Positions 24,388 through 32,542 of a stretch of DNA of 54,850 nt are shown piece after piece. The notes under the pieces were generated by a model that did no database searches, was not told the origin of the DNA, and worked only from the letters and a program-made list of their open reading frames with translations. The DNA is from Candidatus Ornithospirochaeta stercorigallinarum (GTDB lineage Bacteria; Spirochaetota; Spirochaetia; Sphaerochaetales; Sphaerochaetaceae). Location of the stretch: NCBI GenBank assembly GCA_018711525.1, contig DVIF01000047.1:1-54850 (forward strand), written 5' to 3'. A program made the translations under genes and the position numbers. Numbering within the stretch: position 1 is the first letter of the stretch; every line of letters starts with the position of its first letter.

Positions 24388-25962
24388 ATGCAGGAGTTTC
24401 TAAGAAAAGATTTTTCCAAGATATTGAAACATAACGGACTTGAAGCCAGACGCCTGATGAGGGAGAGCGATTCCACCGTTTCCCGTGTATACGACAGGAA
24501 TCTGGAAGGCCTTGATGTGACTGTCGAGCTTTATGGTCCATATGCCAGGATAGTGGATTACGGGGATGAATCCCTTTGCGATGATGACAGGATTGAAGTG
24601 ATCGATCTTGTCAGACGCTTTCTATATATCGAGAGCGACAAGGTGATCTTCCGCGAGAGGAGGAAGAGGCCGAACGGAGAGCAGCATGAGAAGAATGACG
24701 AGAGCCTTGTAGTGGAGGTCAGGGAGAATTCCCACATCTTCAAGACCGAACTCTTGAAATATGTCGATACGGGATTGTTCTTGGATCAGGAGAAGACCCG
24801 CAGGAGTGTCGAGGCTTCCTCGTTCGGGATGAAGGTCCTCAATCTTTTCTCCTATACAGGCTCTTTCAGTGTATATGCGGCATACGGTGGGGCAGAGCGT
24901 GTGGACAGTGTCGATTTGTCGAATGTATATACTGCATGGGCACGTGAGAACCTGGACAACAACGGATTCTTCGACAGGAACAAGTATCCTACATATGCAG
25001 AGGATGCGGAGACTTTCATAGAGACTGCGATAAGGGAGAGGAAGAAGTGGGATATCATAATTTTCGATCCACCTGCGTTCTCCAATTCCCATAAGGCACA
25101 TGATTTCGATTTGAAGAAGGATTATCTCTTCTATCTGTATAATTTCACAAAGATACTCTCTGATGGGGGAGTGGTCATCTTCAGCGAGAATCTTTCTTCT
25201 TTCAATCTCGATAAGGGAAAGATAAAAGCGTATTATAAGAGTCAGGAAGTTACGGATGAGTTAAGGGCGTTCGGTTTCTCGAAGAAGAGAAGCTCGGTCC
25301 GCATATTCCGTTTGGAGAAGGTTAAAGAATTTAAGGGAGAAATGATGAAAAGGATTATTGACGATGATAGTCTTGAGATGCTCAGTCTTGGAGATGAAGG
25401 GGAAAAGAAGGAAAGAAAGCCCTTTAAGAAAGAAGAGAGAAGAGAGAGAAGACCTGAGCGCAGGGAGTTTGAGAGAGGGGAAAAAAGAGGCTACGGAGTA
25501 GAAAGAGGAAGCTTCAAAGACAGGAAGCCCTACACTGAGGAGAGAAGATGGGAAGGAGGAAGAAGGGACTCTGAGCGTCCTTCCTATAGAAGAGACTCTG
25601 ACAGCTACAGGGAAAGAAGAAGATATGATGATCGTCCGTCATTCAGGGATGACTATGAAGAGAGACCGCGCAGAAGGGACTATGAGCGACCCCGTGATGA
25701 CAGGGATGGCAGATGGAATCGTGACGATCGTCCTCAAAGACGTGATTATGATGACCGACCGAGGAGAAGGGACTGGGAGGAAAGACCTTCTTACCGCAGG
25801 GAGTATGATGATGAGAGGCCAAGAAGGAGTTTCGATGACCGTCCAAGGCGACCACGGGATGCGGAGGAGAGGCCCAGAAGGCCGAGAAAGGCCCCTGTTC
25901 CCTATGGCTATGATGAATTCAGACGTACCAAGGGACGTGATGAAAAAAAGGAAGATGAATGA
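24388..25962 (+). CDS. RlmI-type 23S rRNA methyltransferase with a long charged tail
   Basis: A class I SAM methyltransferase of the RlmI/RlmL family that probably modifies 23S rRNA. Residues 1-315 hold the family core: VLNLFSYTGSFSVYAAYGGA near 151-170 (SAM site) and the base-flipping/catalytic segment FDPPAFSNS near 230-238. From about residue 337 to 524 a tail of roughly 188 residues follows, made of Arg, Asp, Glu, Tyr and Pro in loose repeats such as YDDRPRRRDW. Such tails are disordered and bind RNA; the family normally lacks one. The start ATG 24388 has no Shine-Dalgarno site. The DNA of the tail is strongly purine-rich on this strand. Confidence 0.85.
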   Translation: MQEFLRKDFSKILKHNGLEARRLMRESDSTVSRVYDRNLEGLDVTVELYGPYARIVDYGDESLCDDDRIEVIDLVRRFLYIESDKVIFRERRKRPNGEQHEKNDESLVVEVRENSHIFKTELLKYVDTGLFLDQEKTRRSVEASSFGMKVLNLFSYTGSFSVYAAYGGAERVDSVDLSNVYTAWARENLDNNGFFDRNKYPTYAEDAETFIETAIRERKKWDIIIFDPPAFSNSHKAHDFDLKKDYLFYLYNFTKILSDGGVVIFSENLSSFNLDKGKIKAYYKSQEVTDELRAFGFSKKRSSVRIFRLEKVKEFKGEMMKRIIDDDSLEMLSLGDEGEKKERKPFKKEERRERRPERREFERGEKRGYGVERGSFKDRKPYTEERRWEGGRRDSERPSYRRDSDSYRERRRYDDRPSFRDDYEERPRRRDYERPRDDRDGRWNRDDRPQRRDYDDRPRRRDWEERPSYRREYDDERPRRSFDDRPRRPRDAEERPRRPRKAPVPYGYDEFRRTKGRDEKKEDE

Positions 25963-25989
25963 TATTGCCGCCTGAGTGCGGCATTATTT
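25963..25989 (+). terminator. Hairpin terminator after the methyltransferase gene
   Basis: TGCCGC (25966-25971) pairs with GCGGCA (25978-25983) across a 6-nt loop, followed by TTATTTAT. The AT-rich stretch 25990-26109 holds no gene I can support. Confidence 0.65.
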
Positions 25990-26109
25990 ATAACCGAAGA
26001 ATTTCTAAAAATGCACAAAAACGTTGTAAAATACTACTATTTCGTACTGAAATGGAAATAAGGGAAGTTAAGCCTCTTTTAAAAGGGATTCTAATATAAG
26101 GTTGTAAAT

Positions 26110-26700
26110 CTAATTCTTCAACGTTTTGTAAAACTCTATCAGCTTTATATCCTTCAGTACCCTGACTGGCAGGAATTCTGTCATGCTGTCATTCTCCTCT
26201 ATGTTAAGCATCATCTGGCCGAAAGTTCCCATGATGGGTACATTATCTCCTTCAACCTTGTCCGGGCCCTTGAAGTCTGTATTGAGATGGCAGTGTGAGA
26301 ATTTCTTCTCTCCGTTTTTCCCCTGGAAACATGACTGGGCGAAAAGACGGCAGATCAGAGGCCTTGCTTCATAGCACATGCAATGCTTCTCATTCTTCTC
26401 GTCATATAAAGGACATGGCCCTTCCTTCTGCTCAACCGCATTCCCAAGTCTGCTTATCAATTCATCTTTATTCTCTGAGAATGAGACATACGCAGCAAGG
26501 TAGAGGCTTTCAAGTTTTGTGATGTCAGGAAGGAACTTCTCACAGCATGTACCACATCCTTTGGGACATGACACCCCTTCCTTCTCTGAAAACGGGATGA
26601 TGCTTTCCTCGACACTGCAGAAGAAGGCGTGCATGTTCCTTACCGCTTTTTCAATCGAGGTCCCGTCAAGCATTTCAACAGCTTCTTCGAATTCAATCAT
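26110..26700 (-). CDS. YkgJ-family cysteine cluster (zinc/iron-binding) protein
   Basis: The 196-residue protein shows the YkgJ signature: CPKGCGTCCEKF near residues 46-57, then CPLY near 98, and CMCYEARPLICRLF near 109-122, with further Cys and His (SCFQG, HCHL). Members bind a metal, zinc or iron-sulfur, through these Cys; the function is not settled. ATG 26700 is preferred over an upstream TTG because a promoter (26711-26739) ends only 10 nt before it. There is no Shine-Dalgarno site, so the transcript is close to leaderless. It is divergent from the HD gene. Confidence 0.82.
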   Translation of the reverse strand: MIEFEEAVEMLDGTSIEKAVRNMHAFFCSVEESIIPFSEKEGVSCPKGCGTCCEKFLPDITKLESLYLAAYVSFSENKDELISRLGNAVEQKEGPCPLYDEKNEKHCMCYEARPLICRLFAQSCFQGKNGEKKFSHCHLNTDFKGPDKVEGDNVPIMGTFGQMMLNIEENDSMTEFLPVRVLKDIKLIEFYKTLKN

Positions 26701-26710
26701 AAACGAGAGA

Positions 26711-26739
26711 GTAATAGATGGTTTTGAGAAAAAATGCAA
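26711..26739 (-). promoter_or_regulatory. Promoter of the YkgJ-family gene (near-leaderless)
   Basis: On the minus strand TTGCAT (26739-26734) and TATTAC (26716-26711) are separated by 17 nt. The start codon follows 10 nt after the -10 box, so the expected leader is about 3-4 nt. Confidence 0.5.
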
Positions 26740-26763
26740 TATTGAGAGATGTTTTTCCTCCAA

Positions 26764-26793
26764 TTAACAAAGTCTTTTGTTTTATGGTACTAT
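26764..26793 (+). promoter_or_regulatory. Promoter of the HD-domain gene (leaderless)
   Basis: TTAACA (26764-26769) and TACTAT (26788-26793) have an 18-nt spacer. The ATG at 26801 lies 7 nt after the -10 box, at the expected transcription start. Confidence 0.5.
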
Positions 26794-26800
26794 CCTGAAT

Positions 26801-27268
26801 ATGGACAGGATTCATGCAGTTGAGAACATGGCTTTCACCATTCTTGATGAAATAGGTGATGAAGTCGAGAAGATGGAGGCTATCGCACATCTGTCCGGGG
26901 TCGCGAAATTTTCGTTCCTTCTGGCTTCCAGACGTTCTGTAAATCCTGAACTTGCATATATTTCCGGAATACTGCATGACTTATATGCCTTTACTCATGA
27001 GAGGAAGGAGCATGCCCTCCATGGCTCGGTTCTTGCACTTGGAGTATTGAAGTCCCTGAATACATTCAATGATGATGAGATAGATGCCGTAGTCATGGCG
27101 ATAAAGCACCATAGCGATAAGAAAAGGGTGCATGACCCTCTTTCCGAGGTGCTCAAGGATGCGGATGTCCTCGATCATTTCCTTTCAGACCCTTTCCAGA
27201 GTCCGTCCGTGAAGGACTACCAGAGATACAGGAGCCTGAAGAAGGAGCTTGGTATAAATCTGCCTTAG
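26801..27268 (+). CDS. HD-domain phosphohydrolase
   Basis: A 155-residue single-domain HD protein. The metal-binding pattern is visible as His in AIAHLSGVAKF near residue 29, the HD pair in GILHDLYAF near 59-60, His residues in EHALHG and KHHSDKK, and the final Asp in KDADVLDHF near 122-125. Such proteins hydrolyse phosphate esters or nucleotides; the exact substrate is unknown. The start ATG has no Shine-Dalgarno site and sits where a transcript from the promoter at 26764-26793 should begin. Its 3' end overlaps the convergent MFS gene by 4 nt. Confidence 0.82.
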   Translation: MDRIHAVENMAFTILDEIGDEVEKMEAIAHLSGVAKFSFLLASRRSVNPELAYISGILHDLYAFTHERKEHALHGSVLALGVLKSLNTFNDDEIDAVVMAIKHHSDKKRVHDPLSEVLKDADVLDHFLSDPFQSPSVKDYQRYRSLKKELGINLP

Positions 27269-28443
27269 CTTTTGTAGAGGCTTCTTTTAAGGAAGGCGAC
27301 AAGAAGTTCAAGCAAAACGAATACAATCAGGACTACAGGCAGGATTCCTGAGCCTGTAATCCTGGTCACAAGTCCGAATGTAAATGGTGTAAGGCTCGAG
27401 CCTATGTATGCCGAAGACATCTCAAGCCCCATTATTTTCTGAGAGTCATCCATTCCGAAAAGTGATGGGGTCTGATGCAGCAGTGATGGATAGACAGGTG
27501 CAAAGCCCAGCCCGATAAGGAATATCGAGAGAGCGATAAGGGTAAATGATGTCGAGAATACAAGCATAATCCCACCGATCAAAGAGATTACGAGGCCGAG
27601 TGTTATCATGAAACGGTCCCCCGTCTTCTCGTTGAACACCCCTGTAAGGAGCCTCCCGATAGTCATCCCCCAGTATATGAATGATGCGATCTGCGCCCCC
27701 TGGCTTTCTGTAAGGGCCTTCGCAAATACCGTAAAGGATGCACTCCAGTTCAGCATTGTCGATTCTATGGCGCAGTAGAGGAAGAAAGAGAGTAGGACGA
27801 TCTTCGCTCCCTTGAGCCTCAACACACCTTTCTTCTTTGCAGGTATCTCTCTTTCCTTTTTTTCAGGCTGCTCTCTTTTTATGCTGTTCTTTTCGTTCTT
27901 CTTCCACAGCGGGAAGGAGAGGAGAAGCATCAGTACAATCAGGCTCTGTACGATGGCCATTATAAGGTATGCATCGTTCCATGTCCTGCCTTGAGCAAAG
28001 AACAGTGCAAGGACTGTAGGTCCGAATGTCGTTCCCAGTCCCCAGAATGCATGCAGCCAGCTCATGTGCCTTGCCTTGTAGTGCAGGGCGACATAGTAGT
28101 TGAGCCCTGCATCGACACTTCCGGCCCCCAGTCCAAGCAGCAGTGCGATTGGGAATATCGTGTATATGTTCGCTGCGAATGCAAATAAAAAGAGTGCGAG
28201 GGCTGTCATCATCACAGATACTGTTGTGATTTTCTCTGTTCGGAAGCGGGATGAGAGCCTCGAGTAGAGCAGGGAGGATATCACAGTACCGATACAGATT
28301 ATGAATGAGATGTAGCCCAGGTTCGATACATCGAATCCCAGCGATAGATGCATCATGGGCCACGATGCCCCCAGGAGGCTGTCAGGAAGCCCGAGTGAGA
28401 TGAAAGATATGTAGATTACTATCAAAAGCAGTGTAGATACCAT
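27265..28443 (-). CDS. Major facilitator superfamily transporter
   Basis: A 392-residue inner-membrane carrier with about twelve hydrophobic spans, six on each side of a charged central loop (near residues 185-215, rich in Lys and Glu: KKNEKNSIKREQPEKKERE). The N-terminal LGLPDSLLGASWP segment and YKARHMSWLHAFWGLG near 137-152 resemble the FucP/NarK-like group of sugar or small-molecule carriers. The substrate is not predictable. No clear Shine-Dalgarno site is seen before the ATG. It is convergent with the HD gene and lies downstream of the glnS terminator, so it needs its own promoter. Confidence 0.85.
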   Translation of the reverse strand: MVSTLLLIVIYISFISLGLPDSLLGASWPMMHLSLGFDVSNLGYISFIICIGTVISSLLYSRLSSRFRTEKITTVSVMMTALALFLFAFAANIYTIFPIALLLGLGAGSVDAGLNYYVALHYKARHMSWLHAFWGLGTTFGPTVLALFFAQGRTWNDAYLIMAIVQSLIVLMLLLSFPLWKKNEKNSIKREQPEKKEREIPAKKKGVLRLKGAKIVLLSFFLYCAIESTMLNWSASFTVFAKALTESQGAQIASFIYWGMTIGRLLTGVFNEKTGDRFMITLGLVISLIGGIMLVFSTSFTLIALSIFLIGLGFAPVYPSLLHQTPSLFGMDDSQKIMGLEMSSAYIGSSLTPFTFGLVTRITGSGILPVVLIVFVLLELLVAFLKRSLYKS

Positions 28444-28467
28444 GAAAAAGGATGTTAGCTGAAGTTC

Positions 28468-28501
28468 ATGAAAAAGAAAAGGACCTCAGAAGAAGTCCTT
28501 T
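28468..28501 (-). terminator. Intrinsic terminator of glnS
   Basis: On the minus strand AAAGGAC (28501-28495) pairs with GTCCTTT (28484-28478), followed by TCTTTTTC. It lies 24 nt after the glnS stop. Confidence 0.8.
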
Positions 28502-28524
28502 CCCGAATTATGTTCAGTTGATTG

Positions 28525-30219
28525 TCAGAGACCCATTTTCGCTTTCTGCTTAGCCCAGCTGTCCTTGAGTGTACAGGTCCTGTTGAATACCATATGATCC
28601 TCTCTGCTGTCCTTGCTGTCTACGCAGTAGTAGCCGTTTCTTATGAACTGCAGATAGTCTCCGACTTCGACTTTCCTTGCCTCTTCCTCGATATATGCCT
28701 TCTCGATTACGACAAGCGAGTCGGGATTGAGGTCGTCAAGGTAGTTTCCTGTCGCAGCTCCCGGGTTCTCAGCTTTGAAGAGTTTGTCGTACTGTCTGAC
28801 TTCGGCTACGAGTGCATGGTCTTTGGATACCCAGTGGCTTGTGCCCCTTACTTTTCTTCCGTCAGGTGTGGTGCCGCCTTTGCTCTCCGGGTCGTAGGTC
28901 GCATGTACGGCGATTATGTTGCCATCCGCATCCTTCTCGACACTTTGTGCGGTGATGTAGTAGGCGTGCTTGAGTCTGATCTCGTTTCCGATATAGAGCC
29001 TGTGATAGCCCTTCACCGGATTCTCCATGAAATCTTCCCTCTCGATATAGATGTTCTTTGAGAATGCGACCTTGTGCACTCCTGAATTATCATCCTCAGG
29101 ATTGTTCTCTGCATCGAAGTATTCGACCTTGTCCTCTGGATAGTTGTCGATTACTACAAGCAGCGGATCGAGGACCGCCATGAGCCTTTTAGCCCTCTTA
29201 TTCAGATCCTCACGTACGCAGAACTCCATCAGGGAGTAGTCTACGACACCCTCCACCTTCGCAACACCCACACGGCTTACGAAATCCTTCATGCTCTCCG
29301 GGGAGTATCCTCTTCTCCTGATTCCGCTTACTGTCGGCATCCTCGGGTCGTCCCATCCTGTGACGAAGTTGTTGTTTACAAGGTAGAGCAGCTTCCTCTT
29401 GCTCATCAGAAGATAGTTTATGTTCAGTCTTGCAAATTCGTACTGATGAGGTGCGTGTTCGATTCCATCGATGCTTGTCGCCCAGTCGTATGCAGGGCGG
29501 TGGTCTTCGAATTCGAGTGTGCAGATGCTGTGGGTTATACCTTCGATGGCATCTGAGATCGGGTGCGTGAAGTCATACATCGGATAGATGCACCATTTGT
29601 CTCCCGTACGAGGGTGTGTTGCATATTTTATCCTGTAAAGGGCAGGGTCACGCAGGTTGATGTTCGGACTTGCCATATCGATCTTCGCCCTCAACGTGTA
29701 TTTGCCTTCCGGATATTTTCCTTCCTTCATCTCTTCAAAGAGCCTGAGGTTCTCCTCTATGGGCCTCTCCCTGTCCGGGCTGTTCTTTCCCGGCTGTGTA
29801 AGCGTTCCCCTGTATTCCTTCATCTCCTCTGCAGAGAGGGAGTCAACATATGCCTTTCCTTCTTTTATCAGGCGTACAGCGATTTCATAAAGCTGGTCGT
29901 AGTAGTCTGATGCGTAGTACTCATGCCTGCCCCAGTCGAATCCGAGCCACTTGATGTCCTCTTTGATCGAGTCGATATACTCAGTCTCTTCCTTTGCGGG
30001 GTTCGTATCATCAAGCCTTAGATGGCAGCGTCCGCCATATTTCTCTGCAAGACCGAAGTTTATGCAGATGCTCTTGATGTGTCCGATATGCAGATATCCA
30101 TTGGGCTCCGGTGGAAATCTCGTAACAATCTCATTGCCTGGGACCCTACCGTTCTTCAAATCATCCTCTATGATCTTCTCCAGGAAATTAAGAGGCTTCT
30201 CTTCTTTCACGTTTTCCAT
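28525..30219 (-). CDS. glnS: Glutaminyl-tRNA synthetase
   Basis: This class I synthetase charges tRNA-Gln with glutamine in the cytoplasm. The 564-residue protein contains RFPPEPNGYLHIGH with the HIGH motif at residues 44-47, the glutamine/ATP pocket LRLDDTNP near 68-75, and the KMSKS equivalent MSKRK near 270-274. The C-terminal anticodon-binding beta-barrels are complete, ending in KQKAKMGL. A clear AAGGAGTG site precedes the ATG. Presence of GlnRS means tRNA-Gln need not depend on the Glu-tRNA amidotransferase route. The gene is monocistronic, with its own terminator. Confidence 0.96.
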   Translation of the reverse strand: MENVKEEKPLNFLEKIIEDDLKNGRVPGNEIVTRFPPEPNGYLHIGHIKSICINFGLAEKYGGRCHLRLDDTNPAKEETEYIDSIKEDIKWLGFDWGRHEYYASDYYDQLYEIAVRLIKEGKAYVDSLSAEEMKEYRGTLTQPGKNSPDRERPIEENLRLFEEMKEGKYPEGKYTLRAKIDMASPNINLRDPALYRIKYATHPRTGDKWCIYPMYDFTHPISDAIEGITHSICTLEFEDHRPAYDWATSIDGIEHAPHQYEFARLNINYLLMSKRKLLYLVNNNFVTGWDDPRMPTVSGIRRRGYSPESMKDFVSRVGVAKVEGVVDYSLMEFCVREDLNKRAKRLMAVLDPLLVVIDNYPEDKVEYFDAENNPEDDNSGVHKVAFSKNIYIEREDFMENPVKGYHRLYIGNEIRLKHAYYITAQSVEKDADGNIIAVHATYDPESKGGTTPDGRKVRGTSHWVSKDHALVAEVRQYDKLFKAENPGAATGNYLDDLNPDSLVVIEKAYIEEEARKVEVGDYLQFIRNGYYCVDSKDSREDHMVFNRTCTLKDSWAKQKAKMGL

Positions 30220-30321
30220 GCTACACTCCTTACTTGCCTTTCAAAGGGCAATTTAGATTTGGATGGCTTACTTTACCACTTTATTGTCTTCTGCGTAAAG
30301 TTTTTTGATGAAATATTGCTT

Positions 30322-30735
30322 TCAGAACAGCTCTAGGAGGATCTCCTCATCTGAGGGCTCTATGAGGAAACCGAATGATGCGGAGGAGGTGAATGCCTCG
30401 TTCTCGATCTCCATCAGCTTTCCGCCCTCTGTTGAGAAAGAGATGCTCTTTCCTCTCTTTTCAATCAAGAGTACATCTCCCGTACTTTTTGTGATTGTCT
30501 CCCTGAGGGAGAAGAACTTCAAATCGATGAAGTCGTCTTTGAAGATGATCCTGTCCTCTTTCGTATGCAGCATGAGGAATGAGACCGATTTGTTATGACG
30601 TATGAGCCTCAGCTCTCCATTCTCTTCAAGTGTGTAGAGTGCGGCACATCTCTTTGCCGTCTTGAATGAGAGGCTGTGCGCCCTGACTTTCACCTTCTCC
30701 GGTCTTCCTATCCAGTCCGTCTTTTTTATCTGCAT
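30322..30735 (-). CDS. Unknown 137-residue protein, divergent from the pfkB-apbE pair
   Basis: A soluble protein of predominantly beta appearance with alternating charged and hydrophobic residues, such as ALYTLEENGELRLIRHNKS, and an acidic C-terminus (SDEEILLELF). No signal peptide, membrane span or recognised family. The start ATG lies 6 nt after a TAGTAT -10 box, with no Shine-Dalgarno site, pointing to a leaderless message. Its promoter mirrors that of the divergent gene at 30786. The 102 nt between its stop and the glnS start contain the glnS leader. Confidence 0.7.
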   Translation of the reverse strand: MQIKKTDWIGRPEKVKVRAHSLSFKTAKRCAALYTLEENGELRLIRHNKSVSFLMLHTKEDRIIFKDDFIDLKFFSLRETITKSTGDVLLIEKRGKSISFSTEGGKLMEIENEAFTSSASFGFLIEPSDEEILLELF

Positions 30736-30741
30736 ATGAAG

Positions 30742-30771
30742 ATACTACACTTGAGCGTATTCATTATTCAA
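30742..30771 (-). promoter_or_regulatory. Promoter of the 137-residue unknown gene (leaderless)
   Basis: On the minus strand TTGAAT (30771-30766) and TAGTAT (30747-30742) have an 18-nt spacer. The ATG follows 6 nt later. It overlaps and mirrors the plus-strand promoter at 30751-30779. Confidence 0.5.
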
Positions 30772-30779
30772 GCTAGTAT
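30751..30779 (+). promoter_or_regulatory. Promoter of the pfkB-apbE pair (leaderless)
   Basis: TTGAGC (30751-30756) and TAGTAT (30774-30779) have a 17-nt spacer. The ATG at 30786 lies 6 nt after the -10 box, with no ribosome-binding site. Confidence 0.5.
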
Positions 30780-30785
30780 ACAATC

Positions 30786-31577
30786 ATGATAGCTGTTATG
30801 GGTGATGCCTGTCTTTCCTTCAGAGAGAAAGAGGGTGGTGTTTTTGATTGTGAGGTTTCCGGATACGGATATCGTGTTGCAAGGACATTGGCGGAAAAAG
30901 GGGCGTTCCCAGCATTGTTCTCACCCCTTGGTGATGACAAGGCCGGCACCATCATAGTAGAGCGCCTTGTGGAGGATGAGATACTCTTCGACCCGGATAT
31001 CGTGCGCCTCCCTTTCAAAAGCAACATCGAAATCCGCTACGCAGACGGCACCGTCTCTGATTTCTTCCAGTATTCATCTTCCGCATTGCTCTCATCAGAG
31101 GCTCTTCAGGCAGCACTGTCGGTGCATACGAACATCAAGGCCGTCCATCTGAGCGGTAGGAGTCTTTGCTATAACCCCACATCGACATCCTTCATCGACC
31201 AGGCCCTTTTCATCTCTCCAAGGCCGTTCCTGCTAGTCGATTTGAACGGCAGTCCCTCCAGCCAGGTTCTTTCACGCTCCATCCAGGGCATCCTTCCATA
31301 TTCCGATCTCTTCATAACAGGAGAAGGTGATGCCTTCCCTGAGGTCATGGAGGGCGGCAGGCTTGTTCTCATTCTCAGAAAGGATTCTGTGGATGTCTTA
31401 AGAAAGGGGGAGGCGGTCTTCTCCGTGCCTCTTGAGAGAAAAACAGCTGGGGATGAGTTCTCCTCTTCGATTCTCTTCTACCTTGAGAGGTCGGGCTTCC
31501 TCCCTCCAGATGGCGAGGATATCGTGGACTATGAGCTTGATGATGGCTTTATAGAAGAGATGATCAAGGCAGTATGA
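30786..31577 (+). CDS. Divergent PfkB-family carbohydrate kinase
   Basis: The 263-residue protein is of the ribokinase/PfkB fold. The N-terminus has the family MGDACLSF start, GYGYRVARTLAEKGAFPALFSPLGDD near 27-52 corresponds to the usual G-G-x-x-N-x-A region, and TAGDEFSSSIL near 222-232 stands for the canonical GAGDxF ATP/anion-hole motif. The usual first Gly of GAGD is Thr here, but the catalytic Asp is kept. It is shorter than typical members (about 300). It probably phosphorylates a sugar or nucleoside; specificity is unknown. It overlaps apbE by 4 nt. Confidence 0.75.
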   Translation: MIAVMGDACLSFREKEGGVFDCEVSGYGYRVARTLAEKGAFPALFSPLGDDKAGTIIVERLVEDEILFDPDIVRLPFKSNIEIRYADGTVSDFFQYSSSALLSSEALQAALSVHTNIKAVHLSGRSLCYNPTSTSFIDQALFISPRPFLLVDLNGSPSSQVLSRSIQGILPYSDLFITGEGDAFPEVMEGGRLVLILRKDSVDVLRKGEAVFSVPLERKTAGDEFSSSILFYLERSGFLPPDGEDIVDYELDDGFIEEMIKAV

Positions 31578-32542
31578 AGAGGATATCCATATTCTTTCTC
31601 ATAATCCTTTCTCTTCTTTTCATATCCTGCGGGAGTAATGAAGCAAGGACATTCACAGAGCTCTCCCTCAACACAATCTGCTCCATCACGGTCTATACCG
31701 ATGAGGATGAGGATCTTGTCCCAGGTGCCTTCGCTCTTATGCAGGAGCTTTCTCAGATGATCGACATGTATGATCCGGGTAGTGAGCTCTCAGAGGTAAA
31801 CAGAGCGGCATATGGGAATCCTGTAAAGGTAAGTGATGAGCTTTTCTCCCTGATAGAATACGCCTACGATATCACCGTCGATACCGATGGGGCGTTCAAC
31901 ATAGCAATCGGACCCCTTGTCAGGCTGTGGGGGATTGGAGGCGGGGATGAGAAGAGACCGTCTGATGAAGAGATAGAAGAGACTTTGGAGCTTGTCGATT
32001 GGAAGGATATCGTCATCGATGAGCAGGAGCACAGCATAAGGTTCCTCAAAGAGGGGATGCTTATCGACTTGAGTGCGGTAGGAAAGGGGTATATATCCGA
32101 GATTGTGGCCTCGTATTTCAGGGATAACGGGGCGGAAAATGCAATCATCAATCTCGGTGGCAATGTATATGCCCTTGGAAGGCACCCGGGGGGAAGGCCT
32201 TGGAAGATAGGTCTTCAGAATCCTGATTCCGAGAGGGGAGGATACTACAGTACAGTGGAATGTACTGATGAGGCGGTGGTCACAAGCGGAGGCTATGAGA
32301 GGTTCTTCATCGATGAGGACGGCACAGTCTATCATCATATCCTCGATTCAGATACGGGATATCCATCCTCTTCGGATATCATATCATCATCCATCATTTC
32401 AAACGATGCGACACTTGCCGACATGCTTTCCACCGCATGCTTTGTCTCAGGAAGTGAAAAGGCTGTCACGATAGCTGAATACTATGGAGTGAAGGCCGTA
32501 TTCCTCACAAAAGACGGGAGCGAAATCAGAGTCGGGTTTTGA
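31574..32542 (+). CDS. apbE: FAD:protein FMN transferase (ApbE), lipoprotein
   Basis: ApbE attaches FMN covalently to Thr residues of flavoproteins such as NqrB/NqrC and RnfD/RnfG outside the inner membrane. The 322-residue protein has a lipobox LLFISC (Cys19) and the family segments MYDPGSELSEVNR near 56-69, DLSAVGKGYISE near 163-174, NLGGNVYALG near 190-199 and HHILDSDTGYP near 254-264. The 5' end overlaps the kinase gene by 4 nt. Its 3' end overlaps the convergent methyltransferase gene by 17 nt. The flavin targets are not in this window. Confidence 0.93.
   Translation: MKRISIFFLIILSLLFISCGSNEARTFTELSLNTICSITVYTDEDEDLVPGAFALMQELSQMIDMYDPGSELSEVNRAAYGNPVKVSDELFSLIEYAYDITVDTDGAFNIAIGPLVRLWGIGGGDEKRPSDEEIEETLELVDWKDIVIDEQEHSIRFLKEGMLIDLSAVGKGYISEIVASYFRDNGAENAIINLGGNVYALGRHPGGRPWKIGLQNPDSERGGYYSTVECTDEAVVTSGGYERFFIDEDGTVYHHILDSDTGYPSSSDIISSSIISNDATLADMLSTACFVSGSEKAVTIAEYYGVKAVFLTKDGSEIRVGF

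Noticed and set aside
25625-25975. A 116-residue ORF in another frame inside the charged tail of the methyltransferase
   Set aside because: It arises from the purine-rich repeats of the real gene, is Met-rich, and has no ribosome-binding site or recognisable motif.
26036-26109. Possible plus-strand promoter (TTAAGC with TAATAT) before 26110
   Set aside because: No plus-strand gene follows; the next plus-strand gene starts at 26801 with its own promoter.
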